A stretch of DNA of 23,141 nt, from positions 1-23,141 of the forward strand of contig CAJJIV010000006.1 in the NCBI GenBank assembly GCA_905187655.1, given 5' to 3'. The position numbers and the translations under genes are program-made. A model generated the notes under the pieces. That model saw only the letters and a list, made by a program, of their open reading frames with translations. It was not told where the DNA came from and searched no databases. Below, piece by piece: positions 8,757 to 15,756 of the stretch; position 1 is the stretch's first letter; each line of letters starts with the position of its first letter. The DNA comes from an uncultured Eubacteriales bacterium (GTDB lineage: Bacteria; Bacillota; Clostridia; Christensenellales; UBA1242).

Positions 8757-8862
8757 GTTGCAAAGCCAATACCCTATTATGCTTACCCCATTGATGGTAA
8801 TTGGCAATAAATGTGTGCCAATTACCATTTTGGGGCTTTTTCAAATATTGGTTACAAAAACC
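8757..8862. repeat. Long composite inverted repeat between convergent genes
   Basis: Nested matching arms seen directly: GGTT (8757-8760)/AACC (8859-8862), CCAATA (8766-8771)/TATTGG (8845-8850), CCCCA (8786-8790)/TGGGG (8831-8835) and a perfect 13-bp core ATGGTAATTGGCA (8794-8806)/TGCCAATTACCAT (8816-8828) around a 9-nt loop. The plus strand has CTTTTTC right after the TGGGG arm, so it may be a second rightward terminator. It could also be a miniature or degenerate repeat element. No coding frame is convincing here. Confidence 0.55.
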
Positions 8863-8869
8863 TAATGTC

Positions 8870-11221
8870 CTACGTACTTGAAAGTCTTATCTTAGCCCTT
8901 GCGAGGAACTTCTCACTAAGTGGAGTAACAAACCGCTTATCGCTGTTTGTGGCGGGAAACTCTAAATTATCACCTTTAATTGAAACATTCATCACATTTT
9001 CAAACAGTAATAATTTATTTTGAATTGAATCTACCGTCGAACCTCGGGCCATTGCATCTAAGTAATCTGGCACTCTAATTTTATAAAGGTTGCCATCATT
9101 AGACTTAACAGCCAGTTCTTCGTCAGACAACTGCCAAATATTTTCTGGCAAGGTATAAGTTTCTTTAGTAGCAATATTAAAGTACTTATACCCATTGTCT
9201 AAGCATAGATAGGTGCCATTGTACCAACTATAGCCATATTTACTATAACCATCTTCAAAGAAGATTACCTTAGAGAAAAGTTTAGGCTTAACAGCCACCA
9301 GAGAACCATCTCTGCTTATTACCTTTAGGTCGGTTATCTTTCCTTTAGACAAGTCAAAACTATTGTCCATGGTTACAAAGTACAGGCGTTTATCATCGCC
9401 AAGGGCAAGTAACGCATTACTTACGCTAATACTAACTCGTTTCCCATCACTTGTATAAGAAACTTCTTCTTCCTGAGGTCCGTTAACTACACCAATTCGG
9501 ATATTGCCGAATATATCCTGTTTGGCACTAACTACTTTATACTCAGGATTAATGTCAATCCTTTCATAAATAACGCCTTCTGGCCTAAATATTACTTTGT
9601 ATAAACCTTTTTCACTAACAATTAAACCACATTGAACACTATAAATTGTTCCTAGTGCTGTTGTAGCATATTGTTTTTTCGTCTTGTTGTCTATAATGAA
9701 AATTTCATTATAACTACTTGGCTCTACAATGAATCCTTTTTTAGAAATTCTTGCCTTAGAAACAAAGCAGAAATCTATCCATGCGTACATATCTTCAAGC
9801 GAAGATACTTCTCTTTCAGTTAATATTATCTCATTTATACCAAGTTTAATATCAAACCGCTTAGAGTATTTTGCCGATATTTTCAGAAGTGCTGATTTCA
9901 GTTTTTCAAGGTTTCTAATTTCATCTTCAGACTCTTTTTCGTTTACAACCCATTTAGGTCTTCCCGCCAGTAATTGCTTTTCGATTTGACTTCTTGCTGG
10001 TGGTGACCCGTGGACATTAGGTGGTCCATCTTTCTCGTTTGGTGGCCCATCTCTTCCACTCTGGGTTCCATCTCTATTAGAATAAGGCGGTCCATCTTTT
10101 CCGTTTGGTGGCCCATCTTTGTTATTCCAAGGTGGCTCACCCGAGTATGGGGCTCCTTTGTTACCGTACGACATTCCTCCAGTATCCGAAATGTCGAGCG
10201 AATCCGGCGGTCCATTGATTGAAATAGAATTTTTAAGTTTATTTCTATCGCTGTATTTTACAGCATAATTTTCGTAAGTAGGTCCAAAACGTCGATATGC
10301 ATCTATATCCACATTGCCAGTTGCGACCAGTTTTCGGTGTTGTCGTAAAATCTTTTTATACTCATCTTTATCCATATAAGTGCCGGTTTTTATTTGGTCA
10401 TGCTTTAACCGACTCATCATATCAATAATTTCAATAAGTTCAAGTGTAGATAAAATTAATTGAACACCACTTGGTACTTCTACCATCCAAATAATACCAG
10501 TATTGGTGGATGCAAATCCTAAAAAGCCTCTAATTACACTGCTCGTATTTGTGTATACACCAATAACATAATCGGATTTAATCCAATAACTATCTACCTT
10601 AGGGTTTCCCAGTTCATCTATTGAACTTGTTCCCCATGTTTTAAACCAAGTATTGTTTTGATACTCTAACTTTTCTACTACCTGGTGAAAGCCTATTGTA
10701 GAGTTCGCTCTAATTGCTCTTTCACTTGCTTCTGATGCGGTATAAGTTAAGTTAGAGAAAATTTTATTTAAAAATAATTTCCAAGATGACACTTTGCTAT
10801 ATGTTGGATAATCACTTCCATCATCTAAATAACTTGCTTCGGTTATCTCGGTTTGTTTACGTTGCTCTTCGCTTGCTTGCGCTTGCAAGGCAGCAGCTTT
10901 TATGTCTTTATTGGTTTCAATATATCTATAATATGCAATTATGTCACCGACTTCAATATCATCAGCGTTAATAGATTTAACAAGCACGGTATCGTTAACT
11001 TCGAATCCTGAATTGGTCATAGATTCTGATAAAACGGTAACAAGGGAATAGCCAAATAAATTTGGCACAGAATTATTCCTTTTGGCATTAATCATAACAA
11101 TTGAACAAATTACAGATAACACCAAAATGGGAATAATAATTATGTTAGTAACTGAGTCCAATATCTCTAGCCATTTGCTAGAGTAATCGGACCCACTTTT
11201 GTCCTTCCCCTTTTTGCTCAT
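8870..11221 (-). CDS. SipW-like (S26B) signal peptidase with large C-terminal extension
   Basis: A 783-aa protein. Residues 24-45 form a membrane segment. Next come LVTVLSESMTNSGF (probable catalytic S67 in an ESM, not GSM, context), VNDTVLV and IEVGDIIAYY. GFHQVVEKLEY (probable catalytic H179), NPKVDSYW (possible Asp210) and SDYVIGVY follow, with a second hydrophobic segment at about 240-264. This order is that of SipW/archaeal-type signal peptidases, which use a Ser-His pair outside the membrane. Between the VGD and His motifs there is an insert of about 80 residues (100-178), much longer than usual. Residues 337-405 are Gly-Pro-rich repeats; 430-783 look beta-rich, with no domain I recognise. 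SipW proteins are about 190 aa, so some 520 residues are extra, and on standard topology they lie in the cytoplasm. The ATG has AAGGAG close upstream. It follows two exported proteins with a shared leader, its likely substrates. Confidence 0.78.
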   Translation of the reverse strand: MSKKGKDKSGSDYSSKWLEILDSVTNIIIIPILVLSVICSIVMINAKRNNSVPNLFGYSLVTVLSESMTNSGFEVNDTVLVKSINADDIEVGDIIAYYRYIETNKDIKAAALQAQASEEQRKQTEITEASYLDDGSDYPTYSKVSSWKLFLNKIFSNLTYTASEASERAIRANSTIGFHQVVEKLEYQNNTWFKTWGTSSIDELGNPKVDSYWIKSDYVIGVYTNTSSVIRGFLGFASTNTGIIWMVEVPSGVQLILSTLELIEIIDMMSRLKHDQIKTGTYMDKDEYKKILRQHRKLVATGNVDIDAYRRFGPTYENYAVKYSDRNKLKNSISINGPPDSLDISDTGGMSYGNKGAPYSGEPPWNNKDGPPNGKDGPPYSNRDGTQSGRDGPPNEKDGPPNVHGSPPARSQIEKQLLAGRPKWVVNEKESEDEIRNLEKLKSALLKISAKYSKRFDIKLGINEIILTEREVSSLEDMYAWIDFCFVSKARISKKGFIVEPSSYNEIFIIDNKTKKQYATTALGTIYSVQCGLIVSEKGLYKVIFRPEGVIYERIDINPEYKVVSAKQDIFGNIRIGVVNGPQEEEVSYTSDGKRVSISVSNALLALGDDKRLYFVTMDNSFDLSKGKITDLKVISRDGSLVAVKPKLFSKVIFFEDGYSKYGYSWYNGTYLCLDNGYKYFNIATKETYTLPENIWQLSDEELAVKSNDGNLYKIRVPDYLDAMARGSTVDSIQNKLLLFENVMNVSIKGDNLEFPATNSDKRFVTPLSEKFLARAKIRLSST
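10007..10213 (-). repeat. Gly-Pro-rich repeat region inside the signal peptidase gene
   Basis: Codes for residues 337-405. Units of the type K/R-D-G-P-P-N/Y recur (NKDGPPNGKDGPPY, GRDGPPNEKDGPPN), spaced 7-8 residues apart in the best-preserved part (about 10013-10130). The DNA shows matching recurring GGTGG(C/T)CCATCT blocks, so it is a recent or maintained tandem repeat. It probably forms a flexible linker between the membrane protease and the C-terminal region. Confidence 0.8.
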
Positions 11222-11615
11222 TAGTCTCCTTAACCTATAAATCTACCACATTTCGGCTTATGCGAAGAATATGATTAAGATTTAAGACCTAATTGTATAT
11301 TTGTTATTTCTCCCTCTTTTCGACTTTTTATATTTATGCTTTGGTTTACTTGCCAAACAAAAAAACTTATACCAAAGTGCTGGGCATTAAACCACTAGAA
11401 GAATAGTAGTTCGTTTTGCAAGTAAAACAAAACATAACTTAAATTTACAACATTTAAATATGACCTTTCTAGTAGTGGCAAACCTACTAGAAAATCATAT
11501 CTATTATTATTCTAAATTATAATTTAGAACAGGGCTTAGTTAATCTGCAAGGACTAATGTAATCTAGTACAAATTAACTAGCCCTGAACATTTTTACTTA
11601 ATTTACTAAATTATT
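11222..11615. other. 394-nt gene-free region with several hairpins and a promoter
   Basis: No convincing coding frame. The left part (11222-11326) would be the leader of the signal peptidase gene. The middle holds a candidate promoter and two related elements in opposite orientation, G(G/T)TTTACTTGC(C/A)AAAC at 11343-11358 and its reverse complement at 11413-11428. The right part (11458-11622) is a chain of hairpins described separately. I looked for a conserved riboswitch core (for example a c-di-GMP type) and did not find one. Confidence 0.5.
11327..11356 (-). promoter_or_regulatory. Candidate promoter of the signal peptidase gene
   Basis: Minus strand TTGGCA (11351-11356), 18-nt spacer, TATAAA (11327-11332). 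The -35 box lies in a small inverted repeat, TTTGG (11340-11344)/CCAAA (11353-11357). It would give a leader of about 100 nt. This would let the peptidase be transcribed apart from the two exported proteins upstream. Confidence 0.4.
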
Positions 11616-11622
11616 TTAGTAT
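11458..11622. repeat. Chain of four inverted repeats downstream of the 401-aa gene
   Basis: Seen directly: (a) 11458-11500, ATATGA and TTTCTAGTAG pairing with CTACTAGAAA and TCATAT around an 8-nt loop; (b) 11510-11529, a perfect 20-bp palindrome centred on AATTATAATT; (c) 11530-11586, CAGGGCTTAGTTAAT pairing with ATTAACTAGCCCTG with one bulged base; (d) about 11605-11622, TACTAAA/TTTAGTA across the stop codon of the 401-aa gene. On the minus strand (c) and (b) follow that stop, so they may end or stabilise its mRNA, though no clean T-run follows. On the plus strand TTTTT follows (c). Confidence 0.6.
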
Positions 11623-12821
11623 GTGGTAGGAATGTTACCGCCAGTAATTGGAGCAACGGTAGCTTTACCATTACCAAGTGCTGGATTAACAGCACCTAGA
11701 GTATCAGTTCCTGAAGTTCCAAAGATTGATGGAAGTGCAGTTGCGCTAGGAGCTGCAGTAATACGAGCAAATGTAGTGTTAAGTGTTGTTAGCTTAGACA
11801 ATACAGTTGCAGGAGTTTCAGCGTTCCATGTTAGGTCAACATTAGCTTCTCCAAGGTCGGTGCTTGCAGTTGTACCAACTGAATCTAGAGTTAAAGTATG
11901 ACCAAATGCATCATACAAACCTGATAGATCAATGTTTGCAGAACCTCTTAATAGGGTGTAAACACACATAATGTTAATGATGTTATCATTATCACCTGCA
12001 GTTGCACCTGCAGCAGAAGATGTTACTGTAAATGTTGCAGTACCGTTGTCATCTGGGGTTACTTCTGTCCATTTTGTAGCAGCAGCAGATGGAGTAGATT
12101 TAGCAACAAAATAGTTTGCACTAAAGACGGTTTCAGCAGATTTTCCAAGTTTTGTGTTGTATGCTTCAGAAAGAACGTCGGTAAGTGTAAACTTGATGTT
12201 GTTTAATCCTGCAACACCGCTACCTGGTTTACCAGATTCATATTGACGTACAGTGTACATAAATACTACTTGCATAACGGTAGATGATGTATCTACGTTA
12301 GTATCACGGTGTTCAATGTTGTTATCAGTTTTACCTGAATCTAGGTAGGTGTTGTTTGCACCTGTTAGATAGTTACCCAAACCGCTACTTGCAATGGTTG
12401 TGTAAGAATCCCAAGATTTGTCTGCGTTTGAAGGTGATGGAACTGGATGAACTTGAGTTTCTTCATGGTCGCTAGAAGCATACTGTCTATCTAGACCATC
12501 ATTGTAACCTTGGGCATAGTGAGTATACAATACATATCTTGTATCTGTTATACCTTGAGTAACATCTGATTCACCAGTACCAAGGGTTCTGTTTGCCATG
12601 GTTGTAGAACGACCTGCGCCAGTATCTGATTCTTTCATGTTAGTGAAAACAGCATATTCACCCCAAACATCGGCGTCAACTTTAATAATCTGAATATCTA
12701 CGTCGTTCTTTACAGTAACAGTAAAGTTATCTGAAGTAGATGCCCAAACGCCAACGCCCATAACTGCAATGGCTGCACACATAGATACAACGGTTGCAAT
12801 TAGTTTAGATCTTAATTTCAT
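11616..12821 (-). CDS. Exported, probable matrix/fibre protein with SipW-type leader
   Basis: A 401-aa protein starting MKLRSKLIATVVSM with a hydrophobic stretch to about residue 25, then GVGVWASTSDNFTV, which resembles the leader/mature junction of SipW substrates such as TasA and camelysin. The mature part is rich in Thr, Ser, Ala, Asn and Asp, poor in Lys, and beta-prone (for example FTVTVKNDVDIQIIKVDADV and NGTATFTVTSSAAG). There is no LPXTG signal, second membrane segment or catalytic motif, so it should be released or assembled outside the cell. Base composition looks visibly less AT-rich than the neighbours, which may reflect codon bias of an abundant protein. AAGGAG is 8 nt ahead of the ATG. 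It lies between a small exported protein with the same leader and the SipW-like peptidase. Being a TasA-like fibre subunit is inference from context; I do not recognise a named domain. Confidence 0.75.
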   Translation of the reverse strand: MKLRSKLIATVVSMCAAIAVMGVGVWASTSDNFTVTVKNDVDIQIIKVDADVWGEYAVFTNMKESDTGAGRSTTMANRTLGTGESDVTQGITDTRYVLYTHYAQGYNDGLDRQYASSDHEETQVHPVPSPSNADKSWDSYTTIASSGLGNYLTGANNTYLDSGKTDNNIEHRDTNVDTSSTVMQVVFMYTVRQYESGKPGSGVAGLNNIKFTLTDVLSEAYNTKLGKSAETVFSANYFVAKSTPSAAATKWTEVTPDDNGTATFTVTSSAAGATAGDNDNIINIMCVYTLLRGSANIDLSGLYDAFGHTLTLDSVGTTASTDLGEANVDLTWNAETPATVLSKLTTLNTTFARITAAPSATALPSIFGTSGTDTLGAVNPALGNGKATVAPITGGNIPTTY

Positions 12822-12919
12822 TTGTTTTTCTCCTTATTTTATTTTTTTGTATATATCTTCAAGTGTAGAGTATTTTTTGCCCAATGCCCCACCCTTGTAG
12901 ATACCTTAAGATAATTAAA

Positions 12920-12952
12920 AGTAGCCCAACAAATAACAGTTAACTTGCTACT
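12920..12952 (-). terminator. Weak hairpin between the two exported-protein genes
   Basis: AGTAGC (read from 12952) pairs with GCTACT (to 12920), followed on the minus strand by TTTAATTATC. The stem is only 6 bp with a 21-nt loop, so at best a partial terminator or processing site in the 205-nt gap. I found no convincing separate promoter for the 401-aa gene in this gap, so it may be co-transcribed with the 206-aa gene. Confidence 0.25.
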
Positions 12953-13026
12953 CCATTTTTTGTTTAAAAAGTTTTGTCCGTTCCCCTAATGCAAATTGGT
13001 AATTTTTGATATCGCTAACTTTTTTA

Positions 13027-13647
13027 TTATTTTTCACCAATACCGGTGAAAGAAAATGTGAAGGTCCACTGTGCGTAGGATACTAGTTCTCTGCCAGTTT
13101 GGGCAATTTTTTCAACTTCACTTTTCTTCATTTCTTTAAGAAGAGCTCTTAACCATATGTGGCGATTGTTTAGGTCTACCATAAGAGTGCCATCTATGTC
13201 TTGTGCCTTCTCCCATTCTTCTAGTGTTGGTTCCGTTTCTTGCATAATAAATTGATAACGATCAGTTAGTCGGCTGTTTTCAGTTAATTGGTGATTGGTT
13301 AATTCAATCCATGTTCCTGCACTTGCACCTTCATCTACAACAAAATGAAGAATGTATTCCATACAATGATCTGTTGTGCCAAAGTTAACGTTTGAAATGT
13401 AGTCTTGTAATTTTTGCTCATCTGCAACTTTGCCATCTACATAAAGCAGAGAATCTGTGATGTCATAAAAACCTGCACCATAACGATAGCCATAAAGTTT
13501 TCCGCAAACATCTGTCATTGCCAAAGTGGAGTTGTTTTGCAAACGATAGTTATTTGTGTACAATATTGCATAAACACCTGTTGCCATAACACTTAAGCAA
13601 CCAAGTATTGACATTATTGAAACAACTATCTTAGATTCTAGGCTCAT
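13027..13647 (-). CDS. Small exported protein with the same leader as the 401-aa protein
   Basis: A 206-aa protein of unknown function. Its first 27 residues (MSLESKIVVSIMS to GVYA) align without gaps to those of the 401-aa protein, with M-x-L-x-S-K, a shared Ser at 13, V-M at 20-21 and G-V-aromatic-A at 24-27. This supports a common export and cleavage route. The rest has aromatic-rich segments (GKLYGYRYGAGFYDI, WTFTFSF) and an acidic helical stretch (about 135-185), without a family I know. No C-terminal anchor is seen. AAGGAG lies just ahead of the ATG. By analogy with TapA it could be an accessory or minor subunit for assembly of the larger protein; this is inference from gene order only. 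Confidence 0.72.
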   Translation of the reverse strand: MSLESKIVVSIMSILGCLSVMATGVYAILYTNNYRLQNNSTLAMTDVCGKLYGYRYGAGFYDITDSLLYVDGKVADEQKLQDYISNVNFGTTDHCMEYILHFVVDEGASAGTWIELTNHQLTENSRLTDRYQFIMQETEPTLEEWEKAQDIDGTLMVDLNNRHIWLRALLKEMKKSEVEKIAQTGRELVSYAQWTFTFSFTGIGEK

Positions 13648-13725
13648 ATCTCTCCTTGGCAGTCATACTTGCAAAAATCTTTTGTATCGAAGCATACTTG
13701 TTTAAGCAGTTAGGATACAATAATA

Positions 13726-13753
13726 ATTATACAGTATAAAAAATATAAAACAA
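13726..13753 (-). promoter_or_regulatory. Putative sigma-A promoter of the exported-protein cluster
   Basis: Minus strand TTGTTT (13748-13753), 16-nt spacer, perfect TATAAT (13726-13731). The leader to the ATG at 13647 would be about 70 nt. A TTGCAAGT-type motif occurs on either side of it (13667-13674 and 13771-13778). Confidence 0.55.
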
Positions 13754-13852
13754 AATCATTTAGGCGGTTTTTGCAAGTTTTTTACAGGTTTTTTTGCTTA
13801 TTAATATTTTCTGTCTTTTTATGTCGTTTTATGTATTTCAACCCAAAAAATA

Positions 13853-13900
13853 TAAAAAAATACACAACTATTTGTACTAAATGACTAAAGTTGTGTATTA
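13853..13900 (-). terminator. Intrinsic terminator of the deacetylase gene
   Basis: AATACACAACT (13859-13869) and AGTTGTGTATT (13889-13899) form an 11-bp stem. On the minus strand the stem runs straight into a T-run (13854-13860 is all A on the plus strand). It lies 34 nt past the stop of the polysaccharide deacetylase. Confidence 0.8.
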
Positions 13901-13933
13901 TTTTTCGATTTTGTTATTAAAATATAATTATTT

Positions 13934-14806
13934 TTAGACAGCCAAAGCTGAAAGCTTTGATAGCGGAACTACTTCAATGCCTTCTTGGCTTAAAATTGGC
14001 AAAAAATCTTTTATTGCTCGAGCTGTTTGGTTTGTTCCAACCGGACCAACATGTCCAATAACAATTGCACTACCCTTTTCCTTGCAAATATTAACTGCCT
14101 TTGTTAAGCTTTCAGTTGCCTGCCTATAACTTGGCCCACCAACTTCTAAAAACAAATCTCTTTCCAGCACATTTGCTCCTACTTGATCTCCAACACTTTT
14201 GCAAACACTGCCCTCAATGGTTCTACTATCTAAAAATACCAAATTTTTGCCTTTTGTATATTCTAAAATGCCTTGCATAAGATTTTTGTTTTGACACACC
14301 GCTGTGCCCATATGAATATTTACAGCGTCGGCATATGGCACCGAGTTTAAACCCTGTTCTAGTTTCTGCTTTGCAATTTCAGGACTATCAGTATTCTTTA
14401 TGTAAAGCGGTCCGTACCAATGCTCAGGAAGTCTGCCATATGACTCCATCGGCATATGTAAAATAACCTCATGACCTTTTGCATGTGCATTTTTTGCATC
14501 TTCTTCGCTAAACTCTAGGCAAGGCATAATTGCGCAAGTTAGCCTACAATTAAGGTCTAACATTTCTTGCACCCCGTGTCGGTCACACCCAAAATCATCT
14601 ATGACTATTGCCATTTTATATTTACTTGCATTTGTCAGTTTTGTTTCTTCTAATAACGGATTCTCTTTTTCTGCACAAAAAACAAGCGCTCCACCATTTG
14701 GTGCTATTGCAATTAATGATAATAATATCAATGCTAATTGTATTGTAAGAATTTTAACCGCACCCAAAAACTTATTTACGTTATTTTTTTCATTAAAGTT
14801 TTTCAT
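13934..14806 (-). CDS. Divergent polysaccharide deacetylase (YibQ family)
   Basis: An exported or membrane-anchored protein of 290 aa, with a hydrophobic leader at about 13-40. The body matches the YibQ/DUF610 divergent polysaccharide deacetylase family: MAIVIDDFG (IDDFG 69-73), LTCAIMPCLEFSEEDA, GHEVILHMPMES (HMPMES 117-122), VNIHMGTAV (163-167 NIHMG), FLDSRT (193-196) and IVIGHVGP (His252). The paired Asp, His and Asp-Ser-Arg motifs are those of the metal-binding NodB-like fold; the family's substrate is not firmly known. I chose the ATG at 14804-14806 because it gives a normal signal peptide; the frame also allows a TTG at 14890. Neither has a clear ribosome binding site. A TATACT box sits 6 nt before the ATG, so a leaderless message is possible. 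It faces away from the 266-aa membrane protein and might trim glycan made by the neighbouring locus. Confidence 0.88.
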   Translation of the reverse strand: MKNFNEKNNVNKFLGAVKILTIQLALILLSLIAIAPNGGALVFCAEKENPLLEETKLTNASKYKMAIVIDDFGCDRHGVQEMLDLNCRLTCAIMPCLEFSEEDAKNAHAKGHEVILHMPMESYGRLPEHWYGPLYIKNTDSPEIAKQKLEQGLNSVPYADAVNIHMGTAVCQNKNLMQGILEYTKGKNLVFLDSRTIEGSVCKSVGDQVGANVLERDLFLEVGGPSYRQATESLTKAVNICKEKGSAIVIGHVGPVGTNQTARAIKDFLPILSQEGIEVVPLSKLSALAV

Positions 14807-14852
14807 ACTAGTAGTATAAAGCAATTTTGCAAGAATATTCTTCACAACTAAA

Positions 14853-14869
14853 TTTGTTTGACAAACAAA
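14853..14869. promoter_or_regulatory. Operator-like palindrome TTTGTTTG-A-CAAACAAA
   Basis: A perfect 8-1-8 inverted repeat overlapping the TTGACA box of the rightward promoter. A bound protein would block that promoter and, given its position about 50 nt upstream of the deacetylase start, possibly affect the divergent gene. Confidence 0.4.
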
Positions 14870-14886
14870 ATTAACTTTGCTACTAT
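14858..14886 (+). promoter_or_regulatory. Putative sigma-A promoter of the 266-aa membrane protein
   Basis: Perfect TTGACA (14858-14863), 17-nt spacer, TACTAT (14881-14886). Transcription would begin near 14893, 27 nt before the ATG; AAGGAG is at 14909-14914. Confidence 0.65.
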
Positions 14887-14919
14887 ACAAAAAGCATATT
14901 CTAGGTTTAAGGAGATTTT

Positions 14920-15720
14920 ATGCGAAAGAGATTTAATTACGTTTGCGCTTTTATGGGGTGTTTTTTATTGGCGTGTGGCATATTTTTGAATAGCGAAGTA
15001 TGCAATAACGGTCAAAAAGTTTATGCAAATAATTCCACAGTCAATTGTGGCTTAAACACGATATTGGCAGAAAAAAATTTCACATTTTCTTATCAAGAAC
15101 GCAGTGATGACCTTGTTTTGGAGTTTGCCGAAGACATTGAAGATGGAATTAACATTACCTACCAATCGCTTGGCAATGACAGCAGTGAGTTTGTTGGCTA
15201 TCAAAAAGCGTTTAAAAACAAATATACCAGTAAAACAACAATTGGAAAACTGATTAAAATTAATATGTATTCCATAACTAACCAAGATGGCGAAGAAGTT
15301 CTTGAACCAATAACCAGCAACATAGCAGTTAAAGTTAAAATTTATATTCCATCAAGTATTAAAAATAAGAATTTTTATTTGGTGTCGTGTGCATCAACAA
15401 CCGCTTTTAGAGCAATTGATGAGCGCGGGTTTAGCATAGAAAATAACTACATTGTACTTGACACAGTTATTGGCCCTGGCTTAACTATTGCAGTTATTTA
15501 TGATAAATCTTATGAAGTTGTTATAATTTGTGTGGTTGTATTTGTAGCCATTCTGGGACTTTGCATTTTCCTTAAAATTTATAAATTGCATAAAGATGAT
15601 CCTGAGTATTATGCAAAAATAAAGAAACAAAAACAACAAAAAAAAGCTCAACAAAAAGCCATAAAAGATTACGATAAAAAAGTAGTTAAAAAACAGAAAC
15701 AACAAAAATCTTCCAAGTAA
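14920..15720 (+). CDS. Type I membrane protein of unknown function
   Basis: A 266-aa protein with an N-terminal signal sequence (about 1-37, probable cleavage after KVYA), an extracytoplasmic domain (38-198), one membrane segment (199-221, VVIICVVVFVAILGLCIF) and a strongly basic tail (222-266) made largely of Lys and Gln. The outer domain has beta-type segments such as ITSNIAVKVKIYIPSSI and NFYLVSCASTTAF, and ends GPGLTIAVIYDK. I do not recognise a family. FLLACG (15-20) looks like a lipobox, but the hydrophobic run continues past the Cys and a better Sec cleavage site follows, so a lipoprotein is less likely. It has AAGGAG 5 nt ahead of the ATG, its own promoter and its own terminator. It could be a surface binding or sensing protein; divergence from the deacetylase is the only functional hint. 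Confidence 0.8.
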   Translation: MRKRFNYVCAFMGCFLLACGIFLNSEVCNNGQKVYANNSTVNCGLNTILAEKNFTFSYQERSDDLVLEFAEDIEDGINITYQSLGNDSSEFVGYQKAFKNKYTSKTTIGKLIKINMYSITNQDGEEVLEPITSNIAVKVKIYIPSSIKNKNFYLVSCASTTAFRAIDERGFSIENNYIVLDTVIGPGLTIAVIYDKSYEVVIICVVVFVAILGLCIFLKIYKLHKDDPEYYAKIKKQKQQKKAQQKAIKDYDKKVVKKQKQQKSSK

Positions 15721-15756
15721 AAAAAATGATACTCCACTTCGAGAGTATCATTTTTT
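15721..15756. terminator. Bidirectional intrinsic terminator
   Basis: AAAAAATGATACTC (15721-15734), an 8-nt loop, and GAGTATCATTTTTT (15743-15756). A 14-bp stem with A- and T-runs at the two ends, placed exactly between the convergent 266-aa gene and uvrA. Confidence 0.9.

Noticed and set aside
9943..10222. Overlapping frames (minus 90 aa and plus 70 aa) in the Gly-Pro-rich repeat
   Set aside because: They exist because the DNA is repetitive; they lack ribosome binding sites and lie wholly within the signal peptidase gene.
11222..11615. Riboswitch upstream of the signal peptidase gene
   Set aside because: No conserved aptamer core was recognisable; the inverted repeats lie mostly upstream of the candidate promoter and so outside that gene's leader.
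14962..14979. Lipobox (LLAC) in the 266-aa protein, suggesting a lipoprotein
   Set aside because: The hydrophobic run continues after the Cys and a better Sec cleavage site (KVYA) follows; the C-terminal membrane segment already anchors the protein.
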